This document shows positions 6,502 through 8,364 of a stretch of DNA of 8,364 nucleotides, piece after piece; within the stretch, counting starts at the first letter, position 1; each line of letters starts with the position of its first letter. The notes beneath the pieces were generated by a model, which saw only the letters and a program-made list of their open reading frames with translations, did no database searches and was not told where the DNA came from. The stretch is from Planctomycetales bacterium 4484_123 (GTDB lineage Bacteria > Planctomycetota > Phycisphaerae > SM23-33). The stretch is taken from positions 1 through 8,364 of the forward strand of contig MVCS01000082.1 of NCBI GenBank assembly GCA_002049885.1, written 5' to 3'. The position numbers were made by a program, and so were the translations under genes.

Positions 6502-6791
6502 GCAGGCCGCGGAAGGCGCCCCCGGCCTTTTCCCCCGCCGCAGCGGAAGTGCTGCTGGAGCACGTGGGTGAGGTCGAGTGCGTCATGTTCCCCGGCATAG
6601 GTCTGGGCGAGGACTGGCGCTTCGAGGCCGAGGACATCGTGGGCCAGGCCCTTCTCGTCGGCGGCGAGTGCGTGCACCTGTCGGTGTTCCCTAGCAGCGA
6701 GGCGTCCTCGCCCGTGGGGCGGGGCGGGCGAATCGCGCCGCCCTCCCGGCGCCGCCGACGGCGGACAGGTCCGACGGACGAGGTGTTGTAG
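6498..6791 (+). CDS. C-terminal piece of the ARPP-1 protein in a shifted frame
   Basis: A 97-codon frame beginning at GTG 6498, overlapping the upstream stop as GTGTGA. Its residues 12-64 (AEVLLEHVGEVECVMFP through DIVGQALLVGGECVHLSVFP) read like the C-terminus of ARPP-1 proteins, which from memory end in a similar VHL-x-x-F motif. Two explanations fit: a -1 frameshift, whether mutation, sequencing error or programmed, or a real split with coupled re-initiation. The nearest purine-rich site, GGAGG at 6474-6478, is 19 bases away, too far for normal initiation. After VFP the tail (SSEASSPVGRGG, then an Arg run) is low-complexity, GC-rich and unlike the family, which suggests the original stop has been lost. 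A TAG sits right after VFP, at 6692-6694, in yet another frame. The upper half is likely genuine coding sequence; independent expression is uncertain. Confidence 0.6.
   Translation: MSRPRKAPPAFSPAAAEVLLEHVGEVECVMFPGIGLGEDWRFEAEDIVGQALLVGGECVHLSVFPSSEASSPVGRGGRIAPPSRRRRRRTGPTDEVL
6709..6779. repeat. Cluster of three short inverted repeats
   Basis: Three dyads follow one another: CGCCCG (6709-6714) with CGGGCG (6725-6730); CCGCCG-A-CGGCGG (6752-6764); and GTCCG-A-CGGAC (6769-6779). They fall where the ARPP C-terminal frame becomes low-complexity, so they may be non-coding structure after the real end of that gene. No T run follows, so it is not a standard intrinsic terminator. In DNA this GC-rich, some of this is expected by chance. 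Confidence 0.35.
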
Positions 6792-6880
6792 CGATGCCGC
6801 TGTGCGCGGAGAGGGATTCTGCCCGGAAGGTCTGAATACGGCGGCTCGGGCGGGGCATGGTGCCGGCTGGGGAAGCCATG

Positions 6881-6890
6881 AGGAGTAAGG
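6881..6890 (+). promoter_or_regulatory. Ribosome binding site of the short hypothetical gene
   Basis: AGGAG (6881-6885) lies 9 bases before ATG 6895, with a second AAGG (6887-6890) closer in. This supports ATG 6895 as a real start. The preceding gap 6792-6880 shows no clear promoter or other gene. Confidence 0.55.
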
Positions 6891-6894
6891 CCGG

Positions 6895-7140
6895 ATGAGA
6901 TTTGGCATTCACGAACTGGAAGTGGAATATGCAGACCCCCGCGAGGAGCGGATACGCAAAATACGCGTGCGGTTCGGGGACGATCACGAACTGGTGGTCC
7001 TGGACCAGGACGGCCGGGCGTCTCTCCGTCTGCACAATGCGGCCATCGTGGTGGTGCTTCAGGCCTGCGGCCCGCTGTGCCAGTATGAGCGGGCCTTGAA
7101 TCTGTTGAGGTTCTACATGCCGGACCTGGCGGAGCCTTGA
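6895..7140 (+). CDS. Short hypothetical protein, 81 residues
   Basis: I do not recognise this protein. It starts at ATG 6895 with a good AGGAG and ends in TGA. The sequence looks like a small folded cytosolic protein. The first half alternates charged and hydrophobic residues as in beta strands (FGIHELEVEYADP; KIRVRFGDDHELVVLDQDG). A hydrophobic stretch (AAIVVVLQACGPLC, with two Cys) follows, and a probable amphipathic helix (YERALNLLRFYMPDL) closes it. It has no signal peptide and no convincing membrane span. Composition is protein-like rather than Arg/Pro/Gly shadow sequence, which with the ribosome binding site supports a real gene. It lies 103 bases after the ARPP fragment on the same strand and could share its transcript. 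Its end converges on the transporter gene with a 44-base gap. Confidence 0.65.
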   Translation: MRFGIHELEVEYADPREERIRKIRVRFGDDHELVVLDQDGRASLRLHNAAIVVVLQACGPLCQYERALNLLRFYMPDLAEP

Positions 7141-7184
7141 GCGCCCGGCGCGTCGGCCTGGGGGAGGGCTGGTTCGATTGGGGG

Positions 7185-8364
7185 TCAGTCGGCGGCGTCG
7201 GCCCCGGCCGGCGCCGCCGGCTTTCGCACACCGTCGGGCCGGGGCGGTACCTTCAGCGCAACCAGCACACTCAGGGCGGCAGCTACGGCACCAATGAGAA
7301 AGGTCCACTGGTAGCCCAAGTACTTCCACAGCAGTCCGCCCGCCAGGGGCATGGTCACCGCGGCCACGTGGTTCATGGCCACGCCCATGCTCAGCGTGGG
7401 GGTGTGTTCGCTGGGCGGGGCGATCCGCCCCACGTAGGTCGCCAGGGCCATGGTGAAGACGAAAAAGGCGTTGTCGATGACGAACAGCCCGTACAGCACC
7501 GGCACGCTGCGGACCAGGGCGTAGCCCACGAAGAAGACCGTCAGGCAGGAGAAGTAAAGGGCAAGGACCTTCCGCTCGCCCACGCGGTCGATGAGCCGGC
7601 CCACCAGCGGCGAGGCGACCCAGCCTATGCCCTGCGTGATTACCCACAGCAGCAGCATCGTCTCCAGTGGAGTGTGGTAGCGCTTGACCAGCAGGAAGCC
7701 GGCGAAGGCGATGAAGATCTGCTTCCGCCAGCCCTCCAGAAAGCTCAGTGCATAGAACAGCCCGTACTTGCGTCGAAGGACGAACCTGGGACCGGGCGTC
7801 TTCAACCTTCGGGGGATGCCCAGGCACGCCGCCGAACCTAGTAGTGCCGCGGCCCCCGCCACCACGTACAGGGGCCGGATGCGCACGCCGGCCTTTACCA
7901 GCGCCAGGGCGGCCAGCAGTCCCACGCCCATGCCGGCGGCCCCGGCGGCCTGCACCTGACCCATGCGCCGGCCAGTCCGGCCCGGCTCGGCCAGCGCCAG
8001 GGCCATCGATCGCGGCAGCGGCATCCACACGTGCAGCCCCTGACTCCACAGCAGGCTCATCAACACCAACCAGAGATAGTCCGGCACGAATGCATAGCCA
8101 CTGAGGCCCGCCGCCAACAGCACCAGCATGCCCGCGCCCACCAGCGGCTCGGCCAGGCCGGCCAACAGCGCCAATACGCCCAGGGCGATGATGCCGCAGC
8201 TTTCGCGGAACGTCTCCAGCAGGCCCTGCTCCAGGCCGGTCAGGTGCATCTCGTCGGCGACGAAGTTGGCGTTCAGCCCCATCTGGAGGGCCAGGCTGAA
8301 CCCCACCGCCCCCACGGCCAGGGCCAGGAAGATCAGGCCCCTGCGGCGCCGGCCGCGGACATGC
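7185..8364 (-). CDS. Major facilitator superfamily transporter (5' partial at right edge)
   Basis: The minus-strand frame runs from TGA at 7187-7185 and is still open at base 8363, giving 392 visible residues. The GTG at 8315 is not taken as the start: in-frame residues before it (GRRRRGLIFLALA) supply the Arg-rich cap and beginning of the first membrane helix, and no ribosome binding site precedes it. The start lies just beyond the window. The protein has two halves of about six hydrophobic helices, separated by a basic loop near IPRRLKTPGPRFVLRRKYG. The first half opens with ALQMGLNANFVADEMHLTG. In the second half, SPLVGRLIDRVGERKVLAL (about 7560-7615) is the MFS loop motif G-x-x-x-D-R-x-G-x-R/K. 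It is an inner-membrane secondary transporter or a relative; the substrate cannot be told. The tail (PAAPAGADAAD) is cytosolic and Ala-rich. It converges on the short gene, so it probably belongs to another unit. Confidence 0.9.
   Translation of the reverse strand, partial: HVRGRRRRGLIFLALAVGAVGFSLALQMGLNANFVADEMHLTGLEQGLLETFRESCGIIALGVLALLAGLAEPLVGAGMLVLLAAGLSGYAFVPDYLWLVLMSLLWSQGLHVWMPLPRSMALALAEPGRTGRRMGQVQAAGAAGMGVGLLAALALVKAGVRIRPLYVVAGAAALLGSAACLGIPRRLKTPGPRFVLRRKYGLFYALSFLEGWRKQIFIAFAGFLLVKRYHTPLETMLLLWVITQGIGWVASPLVGRLIDRVGERKVLALYFSCLTVFFVGYALVRSVPVLYGLFVIDNAFFVFTMALATYVGRIAPPSEHTPTLSMGVAMNHVAAVTMPLAGGLLWKYLGYQWTFLIGAVAAALSVLVALKVPPRPDGVRKPAAPAGADAAD

Noticed and set aside
5634..6777. 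Repeated CCGACGG/CCGTCGG heptamer (5634, 5735, 6755, 6771, and one near 7231)
   Set aside because: At this GC content several copies are expected by chance in a window of this size, so it is not treated as a binding-site family.
7141..7184. Possible bidirectional terminator between the convergent short gene and transporter
   Set aside because: Only a four-pair stem (GCGC-CCG-GCGC at 7141-7151) and no T run on either strand.
6691..8049. A 452-codon minus-strand frame overlapping the transporter and the short gene
   Set aside because: It shares the strand but not the frame of the MFS gene, and its sequence is Arg/Gly/Ala/His-rich without hydrophobic helices.
1..8364. CRISPR arrays, tRNA or rRNA genes, insertion sequences
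   Set aside because: No regularly spaced repeats, no tRNA-like cloverleaf or rRNA signatures, and no transposase or terminal inverted repeats were seen on either strand by eye.

Overview
The window is very GC-rich and has the look of a Planctomycetota-type genome, probably Phycisphaerae or a relative. This rests on the large secreted proteins with a beta-sandwich front domain and a decayed hydrolase core, the WYL regulator whose start resembles MARGDQL-RQW homologues, and the general coding style. It is an impression from remembered families, not a database result.

Layout: (1) Positions 1-4366 hold two tandem, same-strand paralogues about 700-740 residues long. They share one architecture: a DNRLRE-like beta-sandwich, a fibronectin-III-like pair of segments, an alpha/beta-hydrolase-like core, and a C-terminal domain with an Asp-rich loop. 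The first is cut by the left edge; the second starts with a clear Sec signal peptide. Both lack a recognisable Ser-His-Asp triad. The nucleophile position is Asp in the first and Trp in the second, so they are probably non-catalytic or re-purposed exported proteins. (2) Positions 4465-5451 encode a WYL-domain transcription regulator with an N-terminal HTH and a C-terminal WCX extension. A possible extended -10 promoter lies just upstream. (3) The 327-base gap 5452-5778 holds a likely terminator for the WYL gene, a strongly structured element with a perfect 21-base dyad, and a weak promoter-like site. (4) Positions 5779-6791 carry a protein of the ARPP-1 (DUF6569-like) family split into two pieces that overlap at GTGTGA. 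(5) Positions 6895-7140 encode a short unrecognised protein. (6) Positions 8364-7185 (minus strand) encode a major facilitator superfamily transporter whose start lies beyond the right edge; it converges on the short gene.

How they may work together: the two secreted paralogues form one transcription unit. The WYL gene, the palindromic element and the ARPP gene are adjacent, which fits a regulator and its regulated target. WYL regulators and, as I recall, ARPP domains have both been linked to stress or conflict loci, so this pair is the best candidate for an undescribed system here. The functional link is inference only.
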